From Vombatus ursinus (Eukaryota; Chordata; Mammalia; Diprotodontia; Vombatidae), in contig NW_020954570.1 of assembly GCF_900497805.2 (NCBI RefSeq), positions 7,684,354 to 7,748,353 of the forward strand: DNA of 64,000 bases. The letters run 5' to 3'. The stretch's first letter is position 1, and every line of letters starts with the position of its first letter. Below, piece after piece: positions 22,126 to 34,014 of this stretch. The position numbers and the translations under genes were made by a program. The notes beneath the pieces are model-generated. The model searched no databases. It was given only the letters and a program-made list of their open reading frames with translations, and was not told the origin of the DNA.

Positions 22126-23699
22126 CTCTTCTGTAATAGGACTGTAATAGGTCTTTTGTGCCTCTTCATTTGAGATAATTTACCCCATTTGACCTCCCCT
22201 TTCCTTCTGCTCCCAGTTTAATCCTCTCTCTCACCTTTTTTATATTGTTCCATCAAAGTTACCTTATACCCAAACCCTTTCTCTATGTATACTACTTCTA
22301 ACTGCCCTAATAGTGAATTGTTTCTTCCTGGCTGCTTTCAACGTTTTCTCCTTGGTCTGGGAGTTCTGGAATTTGGCTATAATATTCCTGGGAGTTTCCA
22401 TTTGGGGAGCTCTTTCCGCAGATGATCAGTGCATTCTTTCAATGTCTATTTTACCTTCTGGTTCTAGGATATCCGGGCAGTTTTCCTTGATAATATCTTG
22501 TAAGATGATGTCTAGCCTCTTTTTTTGACCATGGCTTTCAGGCAGTTCAACATTTCTTAAATTATCTCTCCTGGATCTATTTCCCCAGTCAATTGTTTTT
22601 CCAATGAGATATTTAACATTTTTTTCTATTTTTTCATTCTTTTGATTTTGTTTGATTCTTAATGTCTCATAAAGTCATTAGCTTCCACTTGTCCAATTCT
22701 AATTTTTAAGGAGTTATCTTCTTTTGTTAGCTTTTTTAACTTACTTTTCCATTTGGTCAATTCTACTTTTTAAGGAGTTATTTTTTGCAATAATTTTTTT
22801 TACATCTTTTTCTATGATTTGTATTTCTGTTATAAGCTGTTGATTTTTTTATGATTCTCTTGCATCACTCTCATTTCTTATTCTTCTACTTTTCTTCTTT
22901 GATTTTTAACATCCTTTTCGAACTCTTCTAGGAGCTCTTTTTGGGCCTGAGACCAATTCACATTTTTCTTTGAGGTTTTTATGTAAGTATTTCGAAATTA
23001 TTGTCCTCTTCTGAGTTTGTTTTGAATTTCCCCGTCACCATAACAACTTTCTATGGCCAGGTATTTTTTTGTTTGTTTGTTTTTTGTTCATTTTTTTCTA
23101 GACCATTTCATTACTTTTAAAGTTGAGCCCTGCTCCTGGGATGGAGGTGGCACTGTCCCAACCTTCTTGTTCTGGGGGCTGCAGACTCTGACTGCTTATG
23201 TGATGCTATGCAGGTGCCCCAAGGGTCTGGTCATTTGCTTGGCACTGCACAAGGGCTGTGGCAAGGAAGGGCTGGCCACTCACCTTGTAGCCTGTAAGGG
23301 GCCAGGTACAGCCCTGCGGCCACACAAGGGCCTAGCTGTTCATCTGGTGCTTCCTTAGGGCCCGTGGTGGGCCTTGTGCTGCACCAAAGCCACAGAGCTT
23401 TGGATACTGACCTGCACTAGGACTCAGGGCCTCCTGCTGGCTTACCTGGGCACCTGACTTGCCCAGATACTGCCTGCCCTGAACCATGCTCCTCTTTTAC
23501 ACAAATAAGACAGACCTTTCCTGCCAACCTTCTAAATTGTCTTGGGCTGGAAAACTGTTTCACTCTGTCTTTTTGTTGGTTCTGCCATTCAGAATTCGTT
23601 TTGAGGTGTTATTTTATAGTTGTTTAGAGGTGAATTTGGGAGAGTTCAGGTGATTTCCTGACTTATTCCACTGGGTTGGATCCTGGCAGTCCCAAGCAC

Positions 23700-24990
23700 A
23701 TTATACCCTTTAGTCTTGATCTATAGTTTTTCATATATCTTTTTGACCATCATTACCTGTGCTGCTGCCCTTTGCACTGAAGTCACCAAACTTCAAAGAA
23801 TATAGTGATTTACTTTGGAGGGTTTTATCAAATTCATCATAAAATTTCTATACTTTTTCATCCTTGAGAACAACCTGACATCAAAATTAAATTTGTTACT
23901 TCGCAATTTCTATCCACCGGTCTGAACTCTGCTCCCTCTCTCCTTATTTTTCCTACTTCCATATCGCTCTATGGTTTAAGGATGTGTTTTTCAGACATTA
24001 TTTGCAAAGGAAAACAGAATATTAAAATCTAATGATAATGATGATTATGATGATGATAATGATGCATTAGAGTAAAATAAAAGAAAAAATGAGAATAAAA
24101 TAAGTCCATGGGCATATAACATAAGATATTTTGTATCAATCATCATCCCATACAGGTATTGCGCTCCCAGCTCTAGCTTGGATTATCATGAAGAATCGTG
24201 TCTGCTTTCCATGATCTTCAAATTAGAATGGTATCCTCAACATCCTAATAACTTCAAGTCGATTTTGAGATTCACCCACCTTGCATACTTGGATTGAACT
24301 CACTGGTCCATTATATAATCCCAGACTCACTTTCTTTTTTAATCTTTTACCAATGCATTTTAATTTTCACACCAAAATTACTTCCCAATAATTCTTCTCA
24401 TGATATTGATAACTAAAAAAAAAAGTTTTGTTTTAGAAAATTGAACTTTTCCTTTACATTAAATCTAAGGACAGTATTTCTACTTCTACATTTTCTCGGT
24501 AAGGCCAAACCAGGCCTCTGCTTAATGTCAGAATTATTGCTGACAGGGATTTCTTTGCTATCACAGAGAATTGTTCCAGAAGAATTCAACACAGCCTTAG
24601 GTATTGAACAATCATACTTGTTACCAGAGGGATTTTGTGGGCATGAAATACCATTAAATAACCTGACCAACATTAGTTTATTTTTATGGAAGGGGGTGGG
24701 TGGGAGAGCCTTGATTAGGAAGCTGGGTCACCCTATTAGAAATTGCTGTAGGATATAGTCACAGTTTGGGAGAGGTTTAATTCCCTCCTGAAGGCATTTG
24801 TACATTTGTTAATGAGGAGACAACTTCTGGATCTGCCACTTAGCAGATTTTAGAAATGGCCTGAGCTTCATCACAACATTAATCCTTAGAGGAAAAGTTA
24901 GTATCTTCAGCAATTTTAGACAATTTTGAGATGTAAAATTTTATACAGTTTTGCAAAAGCAAACTAAAAGAGTGACTCTCCTTCCTCAAG
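23700..24990. other. Repeat-poor intronic sequence
   Basis: No interspersed repeat recognised. Contains a degenerate (GAT)n tract at about 24030-24065. Two complementary open frames (24441-24758 + and 24413-24673 -) show no known domain. Confidence 0.5.
24030..24066. repeat. Degenerate (GAT)n tract
   Basis: 'aatgataatgatgattatgatgatgataatgatg', an interrupted trinucleotide repeat. Confidence 0.85.
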
Positions 24991-24994
24991 AAGG

Positions 24995-25140
24995 AGCGTG
25001 GTATAGTGGAAAGACTCCTAGCTTGGGATTACAGAAGGCTGAATTTTAGTTCTGGCTCTGTCAATAATATTCTATCTGATGTTGCATTAAGTCTGGTTCA
25101 CAAAACTCTACCATCTCTAAAAGTCTATGATTTCAAGGTT
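24995..25140 (+). repeat. MIR-type SINE
   Basis: 'gtggtatagtggaaagactcctagcttgggattacagaaggctgaattttagttctggctctgtcaa' and the tail 'taccatctctaaaagtctatgatttcaagg'. Confidence 0.7.
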
Positions 25141-25409
25141 ATTAAAGTAACTCAATAAATGTAAATATATACCTACTCTAATCCTAAAGAGATGACAATG
25201 AAATATTTTAAAATTTTGTCATTTTTGTGCTTAGAATCCAGTGATCAATATTAGTAATATATGTAAAACACAAGCTCATCAACAGAAAAATGCCACTAGA
25301 TAATGCCATAGGACTTTGCCTCAGTCCTAATAGACATTCTGCCCCTAGAGTGCCAAGGGATACCCAGTCAGAGATAATTATTAAATGCTTTCATATAAAA
25401 TATGTATGA

Positions 25410-25465
25410 GTATATTATATATATATATATACACACACACACATATACATATGTCTATGTATGTA

Positions 25466-25497
<32 letters not shown>

Positions 25498-25498
25498 A
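25410..25498. repeat. Compound (TA)n(CA)n...(TG)n(TA)n microsatellite
   Basis: 'tatatatatatatatacacacacacaca' on the left is answered by 'tgtgtgtgtgtgtgtgtatatatatatata' on the right, with about 25 bp of 'tatacatatgtctatgtatgta' between. The two arms are reverse complements of each other, so the locus can fold into a long hairpin. Confidence 0.95.
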
Positions 25499-25629
25499 CT
25501 CATTAAATCCTAACCAATGAATACATTCAAAGCTTACCCCTTAGCAAAGATCATGAATAGGTGACATACACCTCAACCCATTAACTGCATGAAATTTCTA
25601 GAAGAAATTTATTATGTTCATAGGTTCAC

Positions 25630-25725
25630 AAAATCATAGGCTTAGAGCTGGAAGAGACTAGCTTTTAGTCTAACTCTCTCGTTTTACAGATGAGGAAACA
25701 ATTTTGACATCTCCAAAGACTTCTG
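25630..25725 (-). repeat. MIR-type SINE fragment, antisense
   Basis: 'aaaatcataggcttagagctggaagagactagc', 'ctctcgttttacagatgaggaaaca'. Confidence 0.75.
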
Positions 25726-25729
25726 TAGA

Positions 25730-28700
25730 GCTAAGAAACTTTCTACCATAAGAAATCATGTGGAATAGTTATCACTTTTTAGAAAATTGTGTGTGTACTA
25801 ATTTTTAAAGCTAATACAAACATTACTTACACAGTCCTAATAGTCACAATGATAAAACTTCTAAAATCCATTTTTAACAAACAGAAAAAGCAATTAGCTT
25901 AAATTAATTGCTTTGCTGATGCTAGTTGCACTAGGTATGCTTGGTAGATCTGAAACTCTTGCTTATACTTTCACAAACTAACGTTCTGATGATTTCTGGA
26001 CCACAGTCACACTGATGCACCTAACCAAATAATTGCTCTAATGTGAGCCTACCTTTAATCAGTATGTTTAGGCTCACACTTGCAATTAACTAAATAATAA
26101 ACTTTCATTTAAAAAATGCTTTAAAAAAGCTGCAACAAAGGGGCCCAGGGTAGATATATTACATAGCTGCTTACACAGCATCCATAGTTATGTATTTTGC
26201 TCACTGATGTCTTTTCTGTTGCTACAGTGAAAAAGGCAAATAAAAATTTTGATTCTACTTTATTGTTTTTTATTCACAAAATAATACTGTAAGCCACAAC
26301 AAAGTTCAGCTTAAAATTCTATTTCTTACTCAAAAGGGCAGGATTATGATTTTCAGGTAAAAAGGAAGCAATGAGCAAAGCAAATTACATCTGACTGCAG
26401 TCAATGAACTAATCTTAACTTTTCAGTCACAAAAAATTAATTCATAAATAGCAATTGAAAAAAATTAGGCATTTGAACAGATATTTTAGGCATCAGAATA
26501 TTAATTAAAATTTAAATGATGACATATATACAACCTACAAAGCCAGTATTTATAATGAAAACACTAGGGGAAATTAAAAAACTCTGTCAGTAGAACAAAT
26601 TATTAGGACAGCTGTTATTTCACCTTTACTCTAAATAAAAAGATGCCCGCATTATTTTCATAGGAATTATAAGCATACATGTCAAAAGCACTAAGCAAGG
26701 AAGATTTTCTGCACCACTTTAAATATTTCGTTCATTGAGCAATGGTACACACAAATCATGTTTTTGTGAGACATAAAGGCTCAAACTGATAATGTTCTGT
26801 CATTTTTCATTCCTTCAGGGAATATTATCTTTCCTTAAATTCTGTAAGGACTGTCACAGAGAATATAGCCAAGCCATATTTATGTCAGGACTGCCATTTT
26901 TAATTTTTATTAATTGAATCCAAGCAATTTCTCCTCTGGTTTAACATATGTGTACCTTTCTTCAAAAATATTTCTTTATGCCACAACTCATAAAAATATT
27001 TTAGACTGAAGCTAAATTCCTTGCACTAAATTAATAACTAATCACAGGAGATATTTATCATCGCAGGGTTTTACATGAAAATTGTCAGAATTAATAACCT
27101 TTCTCATATTTTCACTATTTACAGAGCTTCATTTATCATACATTTTAAAAACTTGACAACAGTGAGTTATTGTAATTATTCTTCCCTAGTCCTCATGATT
27201 AATAACAAGAAAACTCCTTAGGGAAAAAAAAGAGGAGAAAAATGTTTATTAATTTATGACTGATACTATCATAGTACTATCAATATTTTTTATAAGAAAG
27301 ATTTCCAAGAGACTATTTTCTTTAATATTGACAGCTTCCCCACATTTTAAGTTAGTGAGCCCTAGTAATATCTCCAAATCCACTAGCATCTTTTATTGCA
27401 TTCCCTGAATAAAATGTAGCCCATTCACAAGAATAATCAAACAATCATACTTCATTGAATTTGAAATATATAGCTTTTTAAGCATATTGCAAACCTTGTG
27501 CTTAATATAAATTTGAGTCACAATATATACTGATGTTAATCATAAAACCTGTAGAGCGTGACATCTTGAGAATGGTCCTCAAGGATCAGGCTATGCAAGT
27601 AGTCTAACATGGATTTTTCTGGACACTCTCCAAAGACAGTAATATAACATATGCAATGACAAAAATGCAATAATACCATTTACATTAGAATATTCTACAA
27701 AGCATGTCTCTATAATATGTCTATCGCTAGCATCTGCAAAGTCCTTGTTAGGGCACAGCATTTCAAGAATAAGCTTGTTTAATGGGAACAAAAAAGCATA
27801 TCACAGAGAAAGTATTGTGTTGAAATTTTTTGAAGAAATATATCTACCACTGAAAATTGATTTGGAAAAGTTTCATAAATTACTATGATATAATATTTTA
27901 GAGCATCTACTGAAGCATTCACAAAGTACAATCACAAAGTCACAACCCAGCCTCCAGGAGTAGGAATCTCCTTACAGTCATAACAGAGTCCTGTGTCAGG
28001 AACCTCAAGCGTTGTACTACAATAAATGTATTATGTATAAACACACATAGGAAGAGAGAGACTGGAATTGCAAATAACAAACATNNNNNNNNNNACTAGA
28101 ATGATTAGCTATAGAAAAGGGTAGGTATTATAAAGGTAAGCCTTACGAATAATTTTGAATACTGTAGCAATTTCCAAAATAATCTACGAAATTTCACTAG
28201 CCTAGCAAAGTTCCACCCCACCCAACCTTAAACTCTGTCAGCCTACATTAACTCTTATTGCAGTCTTAGTCCACATTTACTTCTGAGGAATACAATAAGT
28301 TGTATTATCTTTTTCATCAACAATAGGCAAGCTAAAATTAATTGTTCTATTTATCCTTCAACTTAAATTTTAACCAAATAGGCACATAAGTTGGTAGGTA
28401 GACAGGCTGCAATATTCAACAAAGAAAAGACAACATGGCTAAAAATACTACCAAAAAGCTGATTAAGCCATCACAATAATTTTTGCAGCCTCTTTATTTC
28501 CAAACTGATATTTTTTTGGCAGAAGAAATATGGTCAAAATTCATAGTCAATACTCAAAAGTGAAAAGTATTCTTCTCTAGACTACATAACTTTTAACAGA
28601 AAACAAAATATCCTCTAACTCAAATACAACTATACTTGCTCAATTTAATGGATAGCCCTGTTCCCTTTGGGCAATTCTGAAACCTCAGACCCTCAGAAAA

Positions 28701-29270
28701 TTAAGTAGTATTAGGAGATTAAAATAAAGTACAATTATAAGTACATATCCCACAGTGGCATGACACTCACTAGAAGAGAGCAGATGAATACTTAAAAATA
28801 AAATATATAAGATAAGTTCACAAAACAATTCCTAGAAATAATTTTTAAAAAATGGGCACTAAGCAAATACTTTGTACTAGCACCACCTGCTCCAATCCTT
28901 ACTGAACTTTATTTCTAAATGTCACCCTTTTTTATTGACTCAATAGAAATCTGAAAGAAGAAACAGAATAAACATCCAGAGTAGATGAGGTGAGTTAGAA
29001 CAATCTTTATATAAAGCTTCATTGAGTTTTATATAAGTCAGTGCTGTCAATCTCCTTTTCTATATTTATAAATCAAATGTAAAAAGAAGTAAATCTATCA
29101 GTCTACAAATCCAACCTGTTTAAAATTCTGTAGGTTAATAGTTGCATATGAGAAGCAATGACTAAAAACATAAAAATATTTTATTAGTGGTTTATATGAT
29201 TAAAACTTATAAAGGATTTTGAAAAATCAGATGCTGGTGGGTACACACCACAGTTCCAATAAATTCATTT
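25730..29270. other. Repeat-poor AT-rich intron interval
   Basis: About 3.5 kb with no SINE, LINE or exon that I can recognise, much cleaner than the rest of the window. It includes the assembly gap. Short frames in it (for example 27591-27791 -) are not convincing. Confidence 0.5.
28085..28094. other. Assembly gap (10 N)
   Basis: Ten consecutive Ns. The true length is unknown; the flanks give no sign of a repeat boundary. Confidence 1.
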
Positions 29271-29274
29271 TTTT

Positions 29275-32200
29275 AAGCACTGCTCAGACCATAGAATCTT
29301 CAAGCAATGTCTAACAAACTCCTACCTGGTCATGTTATATCCATTCCAGTGAATCTTAACCCTGGCCTTCAATATTCAAATCTAATTCACTATCCCCCAA
29401 TGCCCAGATCCCTTCATCATCCTCAACACAACTCCCTCAATATTCCACTCTAAATATCCTACCCTTCCTCCATTCTCTCTAGAATGGCTGCTCTAAAGGG
29501 AACAAACTTGTTTTCATCTTGAATCTTTTCCTTTCCCACTCCTTTCATCTTCTGGCTCACATTAAGACCTGGTTTCCTCCTGATAATTAATAATCTCCCT
29601 GGTCAGCCTTCTATTACCAGCAACACTTTCACCCGTTCCTCCAACCAATAGAGATGAAGAAGCTGAAATACCCTTATTCCCCATTACCCCATCCAAGATC
29701 TCCCTCTATCTCCATTATTCAGTAACTTCTCCTCCTCTGAGGTTCACTCAAACTATATCCACTACCCAATCAATTCTGGTAGGTGTTGTCTGTCTACTTC
29801 TAGTCTACTTCCACTCTTTCCTCAACAAATACAATGCATGGTTCACATTCTTTCTCTCCTTAAATCCTGCCAAAGTAGGAGATTTCAACACACAGATTGA
29901 TTATTCCCTCAAACACTCTAATTTCCCAGTTCCTCAACTTGCTCATTTCCTACAATCTACTCCTTCACCCTACCTCAGCTATACACAGAGATGGCCATAT
30001 CCTTGATCCCGGCACCATACAAAAATGTACTACTTCCATGTTCATGAACTCTCAAAGCCCCATATTTGATCACAATTTCTTGTCATTCCAGTTCTCCCTC
30101 TGCCTTACAACCTTACAACCTGTTCTTCACCCTCACTGTGACCTCAAATCCCTCAACCTCTCAATTCTTTTCCAATACATCACCCCTGTATTGGTTTCAT
30201 TCTTCTCCCTTCCCCATCTTGATCCCTTGGTGAATCAGTTCAACTTTACACCATCGTCTTCTCTCTGGCCCCTTGCCCCCTTATCCCAACACCAGTCTTG
30301 TTCTTCCAAGCCTTAGCCTTGGATCACTCCTAACCATCCACTGCCTTTACTCTGACCCCCAAGATATTGAAAGAAAGTGGAAAAAAATCACAAAATTACA
30401 ATTTCATGCTACATAATCACAACTGAGCCTTTACTGATGCAAGGTAATCCTTTTATATTTCCTTAATTGGATCACTGTCCTACTTGCCACACCTTTTCCA
30501 AACCATTTCAATCCACCTCTAAGCTCCCTTCCCCTCCAGTCTCAACTGAGAACCATATTTCATTGAAAACATTGAGGCTATTCACAGAAATTTCCCTCTC
30601 CTCTCCATCTCCCATTACTCAGAGGTTTTGCCCCACTGTCTCCACTTTCACCCCTATCTCACCTAACGAGACAAGGAAACTTCTCTACATGCACAAGTGA
30701 ACTCATTCCATCTCATCTTCTCCAGCAGACATCTGTATATATTCTCCAACCTTTGTAATCTTCAGTTTAACTAGTAGCTCCTTCCCTATTGCTGAGAAAT
30801 ATGACCACGCCTCCTCCATTCTAAAAAAAAAACTTCATTTGATTCATCCATCTCCACTAGCTATAGTCTTTAATCTCTCCTCCTTTTCATGCCTAAACCC
30901 CTTGAGAAGACTGTCCAACAATTGATGCCTCTATTTCTTTCCAGTCGATCTCTTTTTGACTCTTTACAATACGGCTTCTGAACTCATCATTCATCTGAAA
31001 CAGCTCTTTCTAGTTACAAATGATCTCTTAATTGCCAAAAAAAAAGGCCTTCTCTCAATCCTCATTCTACTTGACCTCTCTGCAGACTCTGACACTGTCA
31101 CTATCCTCTTCTCTTTAATATTCTCCTCTCTCTAGGTTTACATGACAGTACTCTATCCTGATTCTCCTCCTATCTATATCTTCTCTGTCTCTTTTGCTGG
31201 ATCATCATCCAGCTTGCTAATGGTGGGTAAGCCCCAGAGTTCTGGCATGGGCTGTCTTCTTTTCTCCCTCTATAATATTTTGCATGGTGACCACATCAGT
31301 TCCCATGAAGTCAATTATCACCTCTACACTGATGATTCTTAAATCTAATTATCAAGCCCTAACCTTTCTCCTGACATCCAATTGGACATCTTGAACTAGA
31401 TGTCCCATAGACATCATAAATTCAACACGTCCAAAACTGACCTTGTCATCTCTCTCCTAAAATCTTATCTTTTTCCAAACATCTCTAATACTGTAGGGGG
31501 TACCACCATCCTTCCGGTCATGCAGGCTCCCAATCTTTGATACTGTCATGATTGAAGATCATGGTGAAATTTGGTTGCCTGGAGAAGTTCATCAGTATTG
31601 TATGCCAGTTTCATGACGGCATGCTTGCACAAGCTCTGGATAATGGATGCTCTCATGCTTTCCCAGTCACCAATGGGGTGAAGCAAGGCTATGTGCTTGC
31701 TCTCATGCTTTTTATTTTTAGCACGATGTTTTCAGTGATGTTGTCAGATGCCTTCAATGAGGATGAAAACAGCATTAAGGTTAGCTACTGCACTGACAGT
31801 AAACTATTTAGCTTGAAAAGACTACAAGCTAAGACTGAAGTAGAGGGAGAGTTGGTGCATGGTTTTTTGTTTGCAAATGATTGTGCACTCAATGCAGCCT
31901 CAGAAACTGAGATGCCACAAAGTGTGGATCAATCTTTGAGTTAGAGGACCTGGGTTCAAATCCATATGTCTCCTTCTCTCCACTTACACAGCTCCAATCC
32001 TAGTTTACCTTGTTATTACCACTCACCTAGACAATTATCATAGCCTTCTAACTGGTCTACCTGCCTTAAAGTCTCTCCAAACTCCCCTCCCACTTCTGCT
32101 CTGCTAAGGCAATTCTCCTAAAGCTTAAATCTGATCATGTTTCCAATCCTCTTCCCCACCACACCTTCACACATACCTCTGTTTAATCAGTTACTTACAG

Positions 32201-32565
32201 GCTCAAATGGAAACTTCCCTATTGGTCATTTAAATCTCTCTTCTACCTTTTGCCTTTTTATGCTTCATGCCCCCTTTGTACTCTAGGAAACAGTAATACC
32301 TGACTGCTAGCCCTTCCATCTCACGTCTGTACCTTTGCACTGAATGAATGTCCCCTTCGAATCTCTGGTTCTCTGGCTTCCTTCAAGACTCAGATCAAAT
32401 TCCACTTTCTGCATGAGGCCTATTTTGGTCTCTCTCCCTTCATCCCTGCCCACCCCAGCTGCTACTGCTTTCCTATCTCAGATTTCCTTCTATCTTCTCT
32501 GTATAGATCTTGTATATATCTACACATTTACATGTTGCATAGCAAGGGCACAAACAATGTTTGTT
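29275..32565 (+). repeat. Long LINE L2 copy, sense, with nested RT fragment
   Basis: One of the longest L2 relics here. The endonuclease part is readable at 29875-30316 (GDFNTQ-like, then QFLNLLISYNLLLHPTSA, GHILDPGTI and IFDHNFLSFQF). RT motifs lie near 31060-31342 (LLFSLYNILHGDHISSH followed by YHLYTDDS, the place of the YADD box). The RT C-terminal part follows to about 31510, then a nested element, then the 3' region from about 31960 ('accttgttattaccactcacctagacaattatcatagcc') to the 3' tail near 32565. Many frame breaks; mammalian L2 copies are ancient. Confidence 0.85.
31545..31945 (+). repeat. Reverse-transcriptase fragment of a second non-LTR family, inside L2
   Basis: An open frame of 130 codons (31552-31944) encodes an RT palm segment: FGCLEKFISIVCQFHDGM, FPVTNGVKQGYVLALMLF, SVMLSDAFNEDENSIKV, KLFSLKRLQAKTEV and FLFANDCALNAASETEM. 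FAND occupies the catalytic FADD/YADD position, so the second catalytic Asp is replaced. This RT type ('GVKQG.VLAP', 'LRRLQAKTKV') occurs widely in vertebrate LINEs. I assign it only loosely (RTE- or CR1-related) and cannot fix the family by eye. The surrounding L2 reads on both sides. Confidence 0.8.
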
Positions 32566-32569
32566 TACT

Positions 32570-32705
32570 GACTAATGATTACTACCTCTGTGCCCCTCGG
32601 AAAATCACCTCAATTCCCTGGGCCTCAGTTTTCTCATCTGTAAAATGAGAGGCATGGACTAACTACCCTTTGAAATTCCTTACCACTATTTAAATCTGCA
32701 ATTTA
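32570..32705 (+). repeat. MIR-type SINE
   Basis: 'ctctgtgcccctcggaaaatcacctcaattccctgggcctcagttttctcatctgtaaaatgagaggcatggac' is the MIR core and 3' part. Confidence 0.8.
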
Positions 32706-32709
32706 AATA

Positions 32710-33575
32710 ACAAGGGAAATTTAGTTTATGAGCATCTAAGGAACAGGAAACTTCTCTTTTAATGTCACTCTGTGAACTAAATCCCACATAAGCAGTGGCA
32801 ACTGCCAATTAAAGGAACGTACATACATCTGACAGTGGCTCCTACAGACTGAAGACTGAAAAAAGGTCACAGAGATAATTTAAAATATTTAAGAAGAAAA
32901 AGTAATTAACCCATTTGAAAGCAAATTTAAAATGGAAAAATAAACTCCATCACATATAAAAAGTAGGCAATAGCTTTGGCTAAGATTTATTATGAAAGTT
33001 TCTTTTCCTTTTTGAAAGGAACAAAGGAGCCGACGAAAGTCTTAATATGTGAAGATGCACAGAATAATTCTTTTAAAATCTCATTCTCTTGCAACCAGAA
33101 CAGCCAGTGCATTCAGATTCCCTAGTGACCCAACTCTATATGGAGAGATTTTTTTTTTACTAGAACCAAATACAAATAAGCATTTCAACAATCCATGGAT
33201 CAGATAACGGAGAAGATATAACAATCAAATGTTTAATTTAGATTACTGATAGAAGTAGTCGGCATCTTCTTCTCACAAACCAAAGACTTAGATTTTGTGT
33301 TCAGAGCAATGGTAAATGTCAAGTGACTAGACTGTATCTCTGAATACACAAAATGCCTTTGCTATTTAACTCTCTAAACAAAAAATAGAAAACAAAAAAG
33401 GAAGATAAAGAACAGCATGTCTCAGTTGCAGAGACATCAATTGGGGGGGGGTGCTGAAAATGTCTAAAAGTACTTTAAAAATAATAATATAGTACCTGTC
33501 AAAAAACACAAACTCAAAATCTAAAGTTTAAAAAGAGTAAAAGACAAAAACTGTGATAAGAACCAAATGTATATA
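32710..33575. other. Unassigned intronic sequence
   Basis: No recognised element; a (G)9 run lies near 33444. Confidence 0.45.
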
Positions 33576-33579
33576 TTAT

Positions 33580-33775
33580 GGCAGAATGGAAAAAGCAATA
33601 GCTCTGGAGTCAGATTATTACAAATCCTTTCTCTGTTTTATATAACCTATGTTATTTTTGGGAAAAAAAAACACATTACGTTATTAGATTTCAGTATCAT
33701 CTGTAAAATGTAGGGGGTTGGATTTGATAGCTTCTAACTTCCCTTCCAGCACTAAATCTATGATACTGTGATACT
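33580..33775 (+). repeat. MIR-type SINE
   Basis: 'ggcagaatggaaaaagcaatagctctggagtcag', then 'cagtatcatctgtaaaatgtagggggttggatttgatagcttc' and 'ttccagcactaaatctatgatac'. Confidence 0.75.
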
Positions 33776-33869
33776 AAGATCTCCCTTTTTATGTCTGGAC
33801 CTGTGACGTTACCAGTGGCGCTTTTTCCATCAATGCAGATGGGCAGTTGTTCTGTAACTTCAAAGTGTT

Positions 33870-34010
33870 GTAGGGTTGATAAGGGTACTGAGAGGTTACA
33901 GTGACTTGTTCAAATTCATCCAGTCAGTATATGTCAGCAGCAGGGCTTAAACCAAGATTTTTCTGACTCTGAGGACAGCTCTACCCACAGTGCCAAGGTA
34001 TCTCTCATCT
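33870..34010 (-). repeat. MIR-type SINE, antisense
   Basis: 'ctgagaggttacagtgacttgttcaaattcatcc', 'gcagggcttaaaccaagatttttctgactctgagg', 'ctctacccacagtgcca'. Confidence 0.7.
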
Positions 34011-34014
34011 TAAA

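Larger units (their letters stand above)
17100..23695 (-). repeat. Near full-length decayed LINE L1, antisense
   Basis: Parts appear in proper order on the minus strand. A GC-rich 5' region lies at about 23690-23100, followed by an ORF1-like coiled-coil/RNA-binding region at about 23000-22300 and a purine-rich inter-ORF spacer at about 22300-21850. ORF2 starts near 21840, where the first readable words are LTVNGMNSP and then CCLQETH. The endonuclease region at 21748-21434 contains KIDLIKRDKE and LNIYAPSGIASKFLKE, and the RT region at 20360-20166 contains [17 protein letters not shown]. The C-terminal and 3' UTR portion runs from 18526 to about 17100. A 1.1-kb insertion (18527-19646) splits it; the L1 itself is about 5.45 kb. 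Frames are broken many times, so it is an old immobile copy. Confidence 0.9.

Noticed and set aside
23053-23358. 101-codon GC-rich open frame as a novel gene
   Set aside because: It lies in the 5' region of the antisense L1 on its opposite strand; no splice or start context supports a gene.
24413-24758. Overlapping plus (105 codons) and minus (86 codons) frames
   Set aside because: Complementary openness on both strands without motifs is typical of chance, and no splice signals flank it.
29897-30316. 139-codon open frame as a candidate host gene
   Set aside because: It is the endonuclease part of an L2 relic (QFLNLLISYNLLLHPTSA); the surrounding L2 frame is broken.
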